NCBI GenBank assembly: GCA_963691705.1
Contig: OY829537.1
Location: 70,081,352-70,145,351, forward strand
DNA length: 64,000 nucleotides
Direction of reading: 5' to 3'
Source: Viola odorata
Taxonomy: Eukaryota > Streptophyta > Magnoliopsida > Malpighiales > Violaceae
Shown one piece after another: positions 11,578-21,552 of the stretch. The notes below the pieces were generated by a model that was not told the origin of the DNA, did no database searches, and worked only from the letters and a program-made list of their open reading frames with translations. The first letter of the stretch is position 1. Every line of letters starts with the position of its first letter. The position numbers and the translations under genes were made by a program.

Positions 11578-11805
11578 CTCACTATAGTCTACCCTTGGTC
11601 TTCAACTAGATATGTTTCTTCCATGGCTAGAAATACCACATCTTGCTTTTCTTCTCCCACGTTGATCTCATCCACTTGATGACCCATCTGCAACTAACAA
11701 TCTATCACCACTATTCTTGTTCTCAACTCTTAATAGCTTCTCATTATCTATTAGAAAAGTCGTCACATCCTACTTCTTCAAACTCGTCTTCTCTATTGTA
11801 AGGGA

Positions 11806-12213
11806 CTACACTAGTGACTTGTATGACTTAGGCAATGAAGAAAGAAGAAGTATCGCTTGCTCTTCATCTTCTACTTTCTCCCCTGAATAAGCTTTTTTTG
11901 TCAACACCCGATTGAAATCCGACAAGTGCTTAAGAATGCTCGTACCTTCATCCATCTTCAATGAATACAAGTCTTGCTTTAGACTAAGTTTGTTTGTCAT
12001 GGACTTGGAAGCATAAACACCTTCTAGCTTTTCCCAAATTTCTTTTGGTGTTTGCTCCCCCATCACAACATACTTTATTGATGGAGCTAGTGCTAATCTG
12101 ATTTGACTCCTCATTTTTCCCAGAATAGTTACCCAATTAGTATCTTTCATTTCTTCTGGCTTCTTATCATCAAAAGCGACGTGGAGATCCTTCATAGTCA
12201 ACAAATTCATCAC
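11806..12213 (-). pseudogene. Copia gag (UBN2-type) fragment
   Basis: This 135-residue frame has the typical Copia Gag pattern: WVTILGKMRSQIRLAL, then PKEIWEKLEGVYASKSMTNKL, YSLKMDEG.SILKHLSDFNRVL and EEQAILLLSSLPKSYKSLV. The natural start lies further upstream, near the primer-binding site (the frame before it begins in MTDNVKIELFDGEN-like sequence at about 12280). Downstream the frame is broken before the zinc knuckle. An intact protein would form the virus-like particle shell of the element. Confidence 0.85.
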
Positions 12214-12309
12214 AGTTGTTTGTCATACTGCAAAATCATTTTCTCCATCAAAAAGCTCAATCTTCACGTTATCAGTCATATTTCAAACCTTAAGCTTTGC
12301 TACCACTTA

Positions 12310-12472
12310 TTGGGGTTAATTCAATCAAACAACCGATATGTGCAGCGTAACAATCTTATCCCAAGGATCAATAAACCCTAGCTATCAAACAAATCAAACG
12401 CAATCAAGAAAATAACACCGTGAATTTTAACGTGGAAAACTTCAACAAGTAAAAAATACGGGACCAAGTGAT
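12310..12472 (-). repeat. Copia 5' LTR, 3'-terminal fragment (left piece)
   Basis: Homologous to 9847-10003: TTGGGGTTAATTCAATC, TATCAAACAAATCAAACG and CAATCAAGAAA are shared with small differences. Homology stops abruptly near 12472, and the rest of the same LTR resumes at 43630. Confidence 0.8.
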
Positions 12473-12599
12473 TGGGTGTATATTTTGATTTTGCATGTTT
12501 CTATACACTAAGAGAATTTTCTAGACCAAGAAAATTTTCTTGACCCGTAGTTACCATAAGAAATTGATTTACAGCCAGAAGCAGAGATAGCAGAACAAC

Positions 12600-14183
12600 C
12601 ACAACAGCCACCTGAGGAGAGAACTCTCAGGGAGTTGAATTAGGGAGCGAAGCAGACGACGTACGTTTGCATCAATTACCAACCGGTAGCTCATGATTGG
12701 CTCATCAAGATCAATACCATACATAACTTGAGGAAGTTCCACGGGCATTCTAATGAGAACCTATACACTCACCTTCAAAACTTCCATTTTGAGTGTGATA
12801 CCTTAAAGCCTCCCAATGTTGATATAGAAAGGTCAAGCTGAAAGCATTCCCATGGTCACTTGCTGACTCCGTACAGAGCTGGTTCTTCGGTCTCCCGCAC
12901 AATACCATCACAACTTGGGCACAAATGTCAGCTGCATTCCTAAAAAAATACTAGAATGCTAGCAAGGCTGGAACGACGAGGAAGAACTTGGTGGTTGTCC
13001 AGCAAAGACGCAATGAAAGCTTTGAGGAATATCACCAAAGATTTAAAGATCTTCAAGAGATCTGCCCAACCCACGGTGTTACGGATCAAGCATTGATCCA
13101 GTATTTTTATGATGACATGAGTCAGAAAGATAATGAGAGATTGGACTCAACAGTAGGAGGAGCCCTCTAGGACTTAACTCCCACTCGGGTAAAGAACTTG
13201 TTTCAAACTTTGGCAGATAAATTTCATGATAGTTTTTTATCTGAAAGATCTAATTCTGTTGCTGGTGTTAATTTAATTATTTTGGAAAAATATTTGGCAG
13301 ATATTTCTCTTTTTATGCAAAATCTATCCACATGTGCTCAACAACAGGTTGCAAGCTTGTGTGGAATTTGCCAACAGCATGATCACATCATTGCCAATTG
13401 CTACATGATGAGACCGGATGAACCAGCCTAGTGGAAATAGTAGAGGTGAATGCACCCTATGGGTACAATCAAGGACAAAGGTTTACCTCAAATAACAACT
13501 TATATTCCAACCTATACAATCCAGATTGGAAAATCACCTAAACTTCAGTTGGACCCAAAATCAGCCAACCCAAACCTTTCCAAATTAAAACTAGCAACCA
13601 CTATTTAATCTCTAGAATTTTGTACCAAGACCCCCTCAGAACCAAGGACAACAACAACCCACCAATTCACAAAACTACCAACAAAAACTACCTCAACAAC
13701 CACCACTCCAATTCACTGTACCTCCACAACCTCTATAGATCACTAGAGTACCTATTAAGGATACTCTCAATAAGTTCATGCAAGCCACGCAATCAACTTT
13801 TGTGGAAATAAAAAAACAACTCCAATAGTTGGCTATAGAGTAACAAGACAATCAAGGAAAGTTGCTCTCAACAATAGTGGATAATCCCAAACACAATGTC
13901 AGGTCTATGAGTTTGAGATGTGGGAAGGAACTTCCAGGAAGGACAACACCAGCCCTTGAAGAGGAAATACAAATTCTAGAGCTAGAACCAGAAATCGAAG
14001 TCACTCTTAATAAAGAGCTTGCCTGGGCCAAGAATCCAATCTTGCCCAAGAAAAAAATCTTGGCCGATGAATCTGCAGATCAACCAGCGCCAACAGAAAA
14101 TTAGATAATCCCTCCCCCGTTTCCCTCAAGGTCTGCAAAGACCAAGAAGGATAAGGAGGACATGGAGATTTTTGAAATGTTTA
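12600..14183 (+). pseudogene. Athila-like Ty3/Gypsy gag, broken, cut off by a later insertion
   Basis: Several frames on the plus strand together give an Athila-type Gag: ERTLREL near 12620, IKINTIHNLRKFHGHSNENLYTHLQNF near 12700-12780, then QRRNESFEEYHQRFKDLQEICPTHGV..LIQYFYDDM..GGAL (12988-13170), a cysteine-containing CGICQQHDHIIANC near 13360, and PPFPSRSAKTKKDKEDMEIFEMF up to 14178, which is the usual Gag-protease border. It contains in-frame stops and frameshifts. No LTR or PBS of this element remains. The homology is broken exactly where the LTR at 14184 begins. Confidence 0.8.
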
Positions 14184-14764
14184 TGATAACAATACTCCTA
14201 ATGACAAAGGCATTTTCGTCTTATACCCCGCGGTGGGGGTAAAGCTGTTGTTCCTACCGCTCCGACAGCATCGAGGCTATCGCCTCTCTCTATGTGACTG
14301 ACACTGGGATGGTCGACATCAGCGAGGGTGTCCCATACGTCACTTCATCATGACACAGGGCGTTATCCCATCCCAGGCCAAACTAGGCATCCCGTGAGAA
14401 GCATAGACATTGCCTTACCTAGGTAACACCTACCCCCATACATATATCTAACGCAACGATAGTACACTCCATCAACGGGGAACTCTAACCCCCTCCCTGA
14501 CGGCCGCGTTAGCACCTTGTGACCAAGATCACCTAGAAATACTCCACTTTTGCCTATAAATACCTCCGCAACAAATGAGGAAGGTAAGCCTAAGATTGCT
14601 GGCAAAAGCTCTACTATTTCCATAACTCTTACTGACTTAAGCATCGGAGTGTTTACGCCGGAGACCCCCTCCGACGCTTCGCAGGTACATCGAGCGCCAA
14701 GGACAGCCGACCCCAAGAACCATATTCCTCTACAACCCTTCAGCAAAGAAGCCGAATCTTATCA
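14184..14764 (+). repeat. 5' LTR of a Retand/Tat-like Ty3/Gypsy element (581 bp)
   Basis: Starts TGATAACAATACTCC, ends CGAATCTTATCA and is followed at once by a primer-binding site. It is the same family as the solo LTR at 9105-9590 but somewhat longer. It contains a TATA-like CCTATAAATACC at about 14553. The preceding five bases, GTTTA (14179-14183), would be the target duplication; the partner is lost with the 3' end. Confidence 0.9.
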
Positions 14765-14784
14765 AATTGGTGCTTTCGTTGAGA
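14765..14784 (+). other. Primer-binding site
   Basis: Directly after the LTR: AATTGGTGCTTTCGTTGAGA. The TTGGTGCTTTCxTTGAG form is common in plant Tat/Retand-type Gypsy elements. Confidence 0.8.
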
Positions 14785-14832
14785 GCTTTGGTTTTATTAA
14801 GTGAGCATCCTTAATAGCCAAGCTCTGTTTTC

Positions 14833-17326
14833 TTGAAATTTAGAGGATTATGGCTTCCGACTCAGATCCCGCGCTGTCCTAGTCTTCTAGCCTCCCATTT
14901 TCTACTCGTAGGCGACTTTTCCCTTTTGCCACCGCTGCCGCTTCCATCACGATGCAAGAAGTTCCACCAGGCATGTCGGATCCCTCTTTTGAACAAACAA
15001 CGGGAACATTTGTATCTCAGGCATATACTCCTTTATCCCAGATAGCAGGACCCCGCTATTCTATCCCCCATTCGAGGGCACCTGCGGTAGATGGCACAGG
15101 CAATCCTCTCGCGAATTCAATATCGGCCATTCGAGCCCAACTAGACCAGCTGACAGAATTAGCCGCAGGATTTACGCCTCATGTTTCGGGACCTAGCGTG
15201 CCTTCTCATATAGTCTTTACTCCATCCATTGTCACTGACTGACCATTGTCACCTCGACAATCTAGAGGTTTCCCGTTATCCCTACCTTTGACATCAGCCC
15301 CTGTCAATGTCATGCAACTTGCGCATAGACGCGCTGAACTGTCGGAGCAGCATAGGAGGGAAGTTCCTGTTCCTGAAGGGGAACGATGAGACGGTGAATA
15401 TAGAGATCATTGGGATAACAGGCGAGATGAGATGTTTAGGGACCCATCTCCTAGGCACAGTGAGAGGTCGAGTAGCAGGAGACATCGAACTCGAACGCCA
15501 AGAAGTCGCAGTCGATCTCCTAGGCGGCATCGTGAGTATGATTTTCGAGCTCAAAGGCAGCTTAACGAGCCTTCTCCTCCTCATCAGCCGCAGGGGATTC
15601 CTGATGATAACCCGGTCACCCGTTCAGCCACCGTGTGAGGCATCACAGGGTTAATCGGCATGTAAAACTTCCTATAGAATCATATGATGGCACGAATGAT
15701 CCTATTTCTCACCTCAATAAGGTGAAAGATTTCGTACAGTTTCAAACCCATAGTGACGCCGCGTTATGTCAAATTTTTGTTATGACACTATCAGGTGTAG
15801 CACGTCTCTGGTTTGAGGGACTTCCAGTAGGTTCCATTGATAATTTTTCCCAACTGGAAGCTAAATTTTGGAGTTGGTTTAGCACGGTTGTCCCTATTAG
15901 AAAATCTGCGGCAGCATTATTCGATATTCATCGAAAGCCACAAGAATCCTTGAAGGATTTCCTGAGTCATTTTGATCTTGAGATGTCGCTAATGCCAGGG
16001 GTTACCATTGACTTCACTGTGGAAGCTTTGAAACGTAATTGCCGTTATGGGAAATTACGAGATACTTTAATGGTGGACCCACCGTTGACTTTAGATGCGT
16101 TAAGGCTGAAAGCCCACAATTATACGAGAATGGAGGAAGGAGAAAATAGGGAACGAATTCAGAGTATACCGCAAGATACGCATCCAGCCCCCAACGCCCG
16201 CGTTAGCACAACTCCTGATACGCGACCAACCGATGATAATGGACAACGAAAAGACCACATTCCCAGAACCTCAAACCGGCAGAGGGGTAACTTCTCGATA
16301 GAGCGCTTAGTTGAAGAGGGCTACCTCGGGAAATTTGCCACTAAAGTAAGGGAGGAGGTCAGGAACAATCCAACAGATAAGGCGACTAATGACAGGCAAG
16401 CACCTTCTTACGCCATGGGAGCCAACGCCATCCCTATCGGGAGAAATAGAGAAACATTTGTGGTTAGCGAGGATGATGTTCCTATGATCAATATTATAGC
16501 GGGAGACACTCCATATTTCGACGAACCCATAACGTCAACACCTGCGACTAGCGACAAACGTAAGAGAGAAAGCGCGTTAGTGAAAAGTGAAGCGATAAAC
16601 GCGTTAGATCGAATGGTGTTATTGTTCTCTGAAGAGGATGAGAAAGACGTTGTCTATCCACACAACGATGCGCTGGTAGTCACACCCGTTATTGGCAACC
16701 ATGGAGTTAGGAGAACCCTTGTTGACAATGGGAGTGCGGTCAATCTGTTCTCGCTTGAGGTATACAACCTAATGAAGCGTCCTGACAGTGAGCTAACGCC
16801 TTGTAAAAAGCCAATAATTGGAGTAGACGGGGTCCCAATCCTGGTGGCAGGAGTTACATCGCTACCAATATACTTTAGAGAGGATATGTCCAAACGGTCA
16901 GAGGAACTGTTATTCTTAGTTGTAGACCTGTCATTGCCTTACAACGCTATACTCGGGCGACCATACCTTAACCGTTTTGGAGCTGCAATATCGCAAAAAC
17001 ATCTAAAGATGAAATACCCTTCATGGGACGGGGTGGTCTCGATCAAAGGAGACCAGAAGTTAGCTGCCGAGTGCTACTTACTCATGACCCAAAAGAGTTA
17101 CGATCGTTACGTGTGCGTAGCGAATGATCCCTTTGAGGATAGAGAGGAAAAACGCACTCAGCCAGTAGACAATATGAGGTCAATTCCCGTTAGCGGGGTC
17201 AAAGAAGTAAATTTTCTAGTTAGCGAAAAATTAAACTCAGAGGAAAGCACACAGTTAGCTCGATTATTGAATAAATGCAAAGGAGAATTCGCGTGGAGAC
17301 CATCAGACATGCCTGGAATTTCGTGA
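14833..17326 (+). pseudogene. Retand-like gag-protease
   Basis: The long frame 15635-17326 (563 codons) holds the retrotransposon Gag domain (PIESYDGTNDPISHLNKVKDF..., LSGVARLWFEGLP, roughly residues 8-120). It then holds an aspartic protease with the catalytic LVDNGSAVNLFSLEVY (near 16720) and the conserved AILGRPYLNRFGA segment (near 16950). Upstream, 14833-15634 carries shorter frames with an Arg/Ser-rich stretch (15432-15540), the N-terminal part of Gag, out of frame with the rest. The frame stops at a TGA just after DMPGIS, where the polyprotein normally continues into RT. Gag packages RNA; the protease processes the polyprotein. Confidence 0.88.
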
Positions 17327-19376
17327 GAAACAGCAAAACACCGACTCAACGTTAACCCTAACGCCAAGCCTGTTCAGCAAAAGCGGCGAGCTTTCTCTCC
17401 AGAAAAGATGGTAGCCATTGAGAAAGAGATATCAAAACTCATGGATGCCGGCTTCATCCGAGAAGTCCAATACCCGACGTGATTGGCTAATCCTGTTTTA
17501 GTCCCAAAACCTAACGGAGATTGGCGTATGTGCATTGACTTCACTGATTTGAACGACGCCTGTCCCAAAAACTGCTATCCTCTTCCTCGAATCGATAAGT
17601 TGGTCGACCAAACCACCGGGTACGCCTATCTAAGCTCGTTAGACGCTAGCTCGGGATATCACCAAATCCCCATGGCCATGGAGGACGAAGAAAAGACCGC
17701 CTTCATCACTCCAAATGCCACCTATTGCTATACAGCGATGCCGTTTAGATTGAAAAACGCTGGGGCAACATTCCAACGCATGGCAAACAAAGTTTTTGAG
17801 AAGTAGATTGGGAAAAAGGTGGAGGCCTACGTGGACGATATACTTGTCAAAAGCCGAAGCTTCGAGGACCACTTGGCTGATTTGGAAGAAATTTTCAGCG
17901 TGATGAGAGAATACAAGATGAAGTTGAACCCCCATAAATGCATGTTTGTATTCCAAACAGGGAAATTCTTAGGCTACATGGTCAGCCAGAAAGGCATCCA
18001 GCTTAACCCTTCGAAAATAAAGGCAATTCAGGATATGATATCTCCTCGAACCGTCAAGGAAGTGCAAAAGCTCATAGGATGCATCATTGCGTTAGGGTGG
18101 TTTATTTCTAAACAAGGCAAAAGATGCCTACCTTTCTTCAAGGTCATTCGCAAGAAAGCCCCCTTTGGGTGGACAGAAGAATGTGAAGAAGTGTTTGCCG
18201 GCATAAAAGCCTACCTCTCGTCCGACCTGGTACTGACGAGACCTGAACCAGGCGACGCCTTATATTTATTTCTGGGTGTCACCGACGAGGTGGTCAGTGC
18301 TGTCCTCGTACGAAGCGATAGACATATTCATCGCCCCGTATTCTTTGTCAGTCACATACTGAAAGACGCCAAATTACGGTACGCTCACATTGAAAAAATA
18401 GCGTTTGCCCTAGTACAGGCAACGCGGAAGATGGATCGGTACTTGCAAGTTCATCCTGTCGTAGTACTCACTGATCAGCCATTGAGGAAAATTTTTAGGA
18501 AACTTGAGTCTTCAGGAAGAATGCTGATTTGGGCGATCGAACTTGAGCAATATGGGTTGCACTACAAGGCCAGACCGTCCATCAAAGCCCAAGTGTTAAC
18601 GGACTTCATAGCAGAATGCACATTCACACAAGAGCCACCGGTGGACCCACAGGAAGGAGAAGTTAAAGACTCAGATCTCCCGTCCCCAGGCACATATAAT
18701 GACACATGGATCATCCACGTGGATGAAGCCAAAAATCAAGAGCTAGTTGGTGCAGGATTTTTCATGAGTGGACCCAATGACATGCAGATACACTATGCCA
18801 TTAGAATTTTGCAACCACTGTCCAACAACGCGACTGAGTACGAAGCGTTATGGGCAGGACTCAGGATAGGCAACAGTTTCTCTGTTGAAACTACACACGA
18901 CGCAGGAACAGTGCGCGATCCACAACTAAAGATACGTGGGGACTCTAAACTGATAATAGATCAAGTCTTGGGAAACTCCGTATCTTGCAAAAGTAAAACG
19001 TGAGCTAACGGAAATACAGAAAAAGGCATTCAAGTCTGCTTCGAGCATATTCCTCAAGAAGATAATGCTGAGGCTGATAATCTTGCTAAAATGGTAGCCA
19101 ACCCGGAAGCCTCCATACCCAAAGATGTGCACTACGGTGAGATACCAGTGCCTTCTTTCATGGAAGAACAAGTGTCCCTTTGTGTGGAAGAAGCGGAGAG
19201 TGATTGGAGAATCCCCGTTGTGAAATATTTGAAACATGATGAGTTGCCAGTAGATAACACCGAAAAGAGGAAAGTTTTGAAACAAGCGGCACGATGCACA
19301 TACTACAACGGGGAGTTGATTCGAAAATGTTTCTCTCATCCAGCCGCAAAGTGCATAACGGAGCAGGTCTTCTTGA
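17327..19376 (+). pseudogene. Retand-like reverse transcriptase - RNase H - integrase N-terminus, truncated
   Basis: Continuing from gag-pro: RT with PVLVPKPNGDWRMCIDFTDLN, LDASSGYHQI and the active-site box YVDDIL (near 17830); RNase H of the bulk region (LTDQPLRKIF); and a second Tat-type RNase H (WIIHVDEA..., ATEYEALWAGL, GDSKLIIDQ) to about 19000. The start of integrase follows (YYNGELIRKC near 19310). The frame is broken by TGA and TAG codons at positions where the family has Trp or Gln, and by a shift near 19000. At 19377 the sequence switches without a gap into the minus-strand Ogre-like LTR, so the integrase core, 3' UTR and 3' LTR are missing. Confidence 0.88.
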
Positions 19377-20310
19377 GGTCGCGTGGGGTTGAAGTGTGAG
19401 TGCTGCGCGTGGTGGCCGGACGGTCGTGCTGGCGGAGCTAGGGTGCGGTGCTGGCGGAGCTAGGCAGCTGAGGTGAGGGTTGGAAGTGACAGGAAGCGAC
19501 GGGAGCAGGCCGCTCGGTGGCCTGCTCCGCTGCTGCTCCACGTCCAAGGTGCATGTGCACCATGCACCTTTAAATTGTCAATTGTTGATCTGGTTGACTT
19601 TCCTTGGTCAACCAGATCAACGGTGATGATCAAGTCCCCTTTTAATCCTATTTAAATGGCCTCGAGCCATTTTCGCGAACAAACGTTCTGAATTTTTTAG
19701 CCGAAAGTGCCAGCGCGTAGAGAAAAATAAGGCGAGTTTAACCGTCTACAGCGAATGACGAGAATTTTTCGTTTAAAGTGTTTATTTTTTCGCTCGAAAA
19801 CATGAAATGTTCAGACGAAAAATAAATGACGTTATGACGAAAATTACGCGAAATGTTGTTGGTCGGCGTTAATGAAAAAAAAGTAGGTACTAGTTGATGG
19901 AAAACATTTTGCGTTCTAGCTATTGTCCGAGCAAACTTACTCACGTCCAATAAAAGCTCGAACAAAAATAATAATAATAATAATAAATGCTAAAAAAAGT
20001 GATAAAATACTAAAAATCCTAAATTTTATGCGATGACCTAAAACGAAGAAATAACTAGCAAATGACTAACGGATAATTAAAAATGTCATTTTTAAGGTTG
20101 AAAATATTAATGATAATAATAATGAAAATACGTGACGAAAAATTAAAAGCGCGATTTCGAACGCTGATGATGATAATGACTATGATAAATATGCGATGAG
20201 AATTTAAAAATAGTAACGACATTAAATTAACTAAAAATGACAGTAAGTTAAATAAAATGACGGAAATGCTAAATTTAATTAAAAATTGCGTCAAAATTCG
20301 GGTATCAACA
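19377..20310 (-). repeat. Ogre-like 3' LTR, 5' 934 bp only
   Basis: Nearly identical to 42713-43628. Both share GGTCGCGTGGGGTT, GTGCTGCGCGTGGTGGCCGG, GGTGCATGTGCACCATGCACC (a palindrome), TTGACTTTCCTTGGTCAACC and the terminus GGTATCAACA. Small differences include a longer AAT run here (19965-19985). The remaining two-thirds of the LTR is missing at the junction with the Retand-like element. Confidence 0.92.
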
Positions 20311-20328
20311 GTTGCCCCCTCTTTACTG
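20311..20328 (-). other. Polypurine tract next to the 3' LTR
   Basis: On the minus strand CAGTAAAGAGGGGGCAAC directly precedes the LTR start TGTTGATACCC. A second similar tract (CGTCTTTACTTC plus GGGGGCAACCG, about 20350-20374) lies 40 bp upstream in the element. Confidence 0.8.
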
Positions 20329-20412
20329 TCTTATCAAAGTATTTGATAAGAAGTAAAGACGGTTGCCCCCACATATCCGAATTTTGGCGACACAGTAGGT
20401 CTTACCTCGATC

Positions 20413-20905
20413 TCACCATGATGATGTTACTCTGTGAGGAGGTAAGTTTGTTGACGTCACTCTGGGAGGAGGCATTGTTGTAGATGTCACTCTGGGAGGA
20501 GATATATTTTTTGATGTCACTCTGGGAGGAGGTATGCTTTTGATGTCACTCTGGGAGGAGATATAATTTGATGATGTCACTCTGGGAGGAGATAGGTCGT
20601 AGAGGTCACTCTGGGAGGAGATAATGGTTGATGTCACTCTGGGAGGAGATACGTCGTAGCTGTCACTCTGGGGGGAGATATGTCGTAGATGTCACTCTAG
20701 GAGGAGATATGTCGTAGATGTCAATCTGATGGGACAATTTGATGTCACTCTGAGAGGAGATAGTTTTGATGATGTTATTCGTTGACATCTACGACATATC
20801 TCCTCCTAGAGTGACATCTACGACATATGTCACTCTAGGAGGAGGTAATCTATTGATGTCACTCTAGGAGGAGATAGATTCGTTGTTGTCACTCTAGGAG
20901 GAGAA
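20413..20905. repeat. Minisatellite A, core GTCACTCTGGGAGGAG
   Basis: About 15 units of 22-31 bp with the core GATGTCACTCTGGGAGGAGATA and variable joining bases. A single unit near 20800-20817 is inverted and forms a perfect 18-bp hairpin with the next unit. The array lies in the element's 3' noncoding region and explains the Thr/Ser-rich reverse-strand open frame there. Confidence 0.95.
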
Positions 20906-21130
20906 AGTTTTTGATCGGATGCCCTACAAAGATATAAACTTAGATCTACTCGGACATTGAGAGAAACATAAGTTGCAGAAAATGTAAATAACAACTACTC
21001 TGATAGGAATGGAAGGTAATTTTACGAAAATATAAATGACGGCTCCACTGGGGGGATAAGCGTTGGACATGCAACTGACGTTGCTTCGGGAGGATAATGC
21101 GCGATCCGTAGAAATACGAATAATCTATCC

Positions 21131-21552
21131 TAATGATGTCACTCTAGGAGGAGGAAATGCAAATGATGTCACTCTGGGAGGAGGAAAATGCAAATTATGT
21201 CACTCTAGGAGGAGGAAAATGCATGATGCTGTCACTCTGGGAGGAGAAAATGCAAATGATGTCACTCTGGGAGGAGGAAAATGCATGATGCTGTCACTCT
21301 GGGAGGAGGAAATGCAGATGATGTCACTCTGGGAGGAGGAAATAAAAAGTTGTCACTCTAGGAGGAGGAAATAAAAAATGTGGAAATTTAAATGACGTTA
21401 ATCCCGTAGGAGAAGACACGAGGTGCAGAAATAAACTAAATCGTCACTTTAGGAGGACGAAACATAGATGCTATCACTCTGGGAGGAGGGAACTTATGAT
21501 GTCACTCTAGGAGGAAAAAAATGCAAATGATCACTCTGGGAGGAAAGAGATG
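21131..21552. repeat. Minisatellite B, same core, units ending in GGAAATGCAAATG
   Basis: About 12 units of roughly 28-33 bp: ATGTCACTCTGGGAGGAGGAAAATGCA with variants. The core is that of array A but the joining sequence differs, so the two arrays expanded separately from a common unit. The 225 bp between them is not repetitive. Confidence 0.93.

Larger units (their letters stand above)
10883..12309 (-). mobile_element. Internal region of an internally deleted Ty1/Copia element
   Basis: Reads on the minus strand from a primer-binding site (TGGTAGCAAAGC at about 12294-12305, a variant of the tRNA-Met site TGGTATCAGAGC), through gag, a decayed zinc knuckle and pre-integrase-like remnants (RVSKGATVIMKG near 11110; NVYRLIKATIKSEV near 11060), straight to the polypurine tract at about 10883-10905. 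Integrase, RT and RNase H are absent, so a deletion has joined the pre-integrase region to the 3' end. Confidence 0.8.

Noticed and set aside
15294..15638. Three overlapping open frames near the Retand-like gag start as separate genes
   Set aside because: Only the Arg/Ser-rich reading 15432-15540 fits a Gag N-terminal region; the others are shadows on other frames and strands.
20413..21552. CRISPR-like array (short conserved repeats with variable spacers)
   Set aside because: The setting is a plant nuclear retrotransposon. Units are degenerate, joining sequences are low-complexity and related to each other, and no cas-like genes exist. It is a minisatellite.
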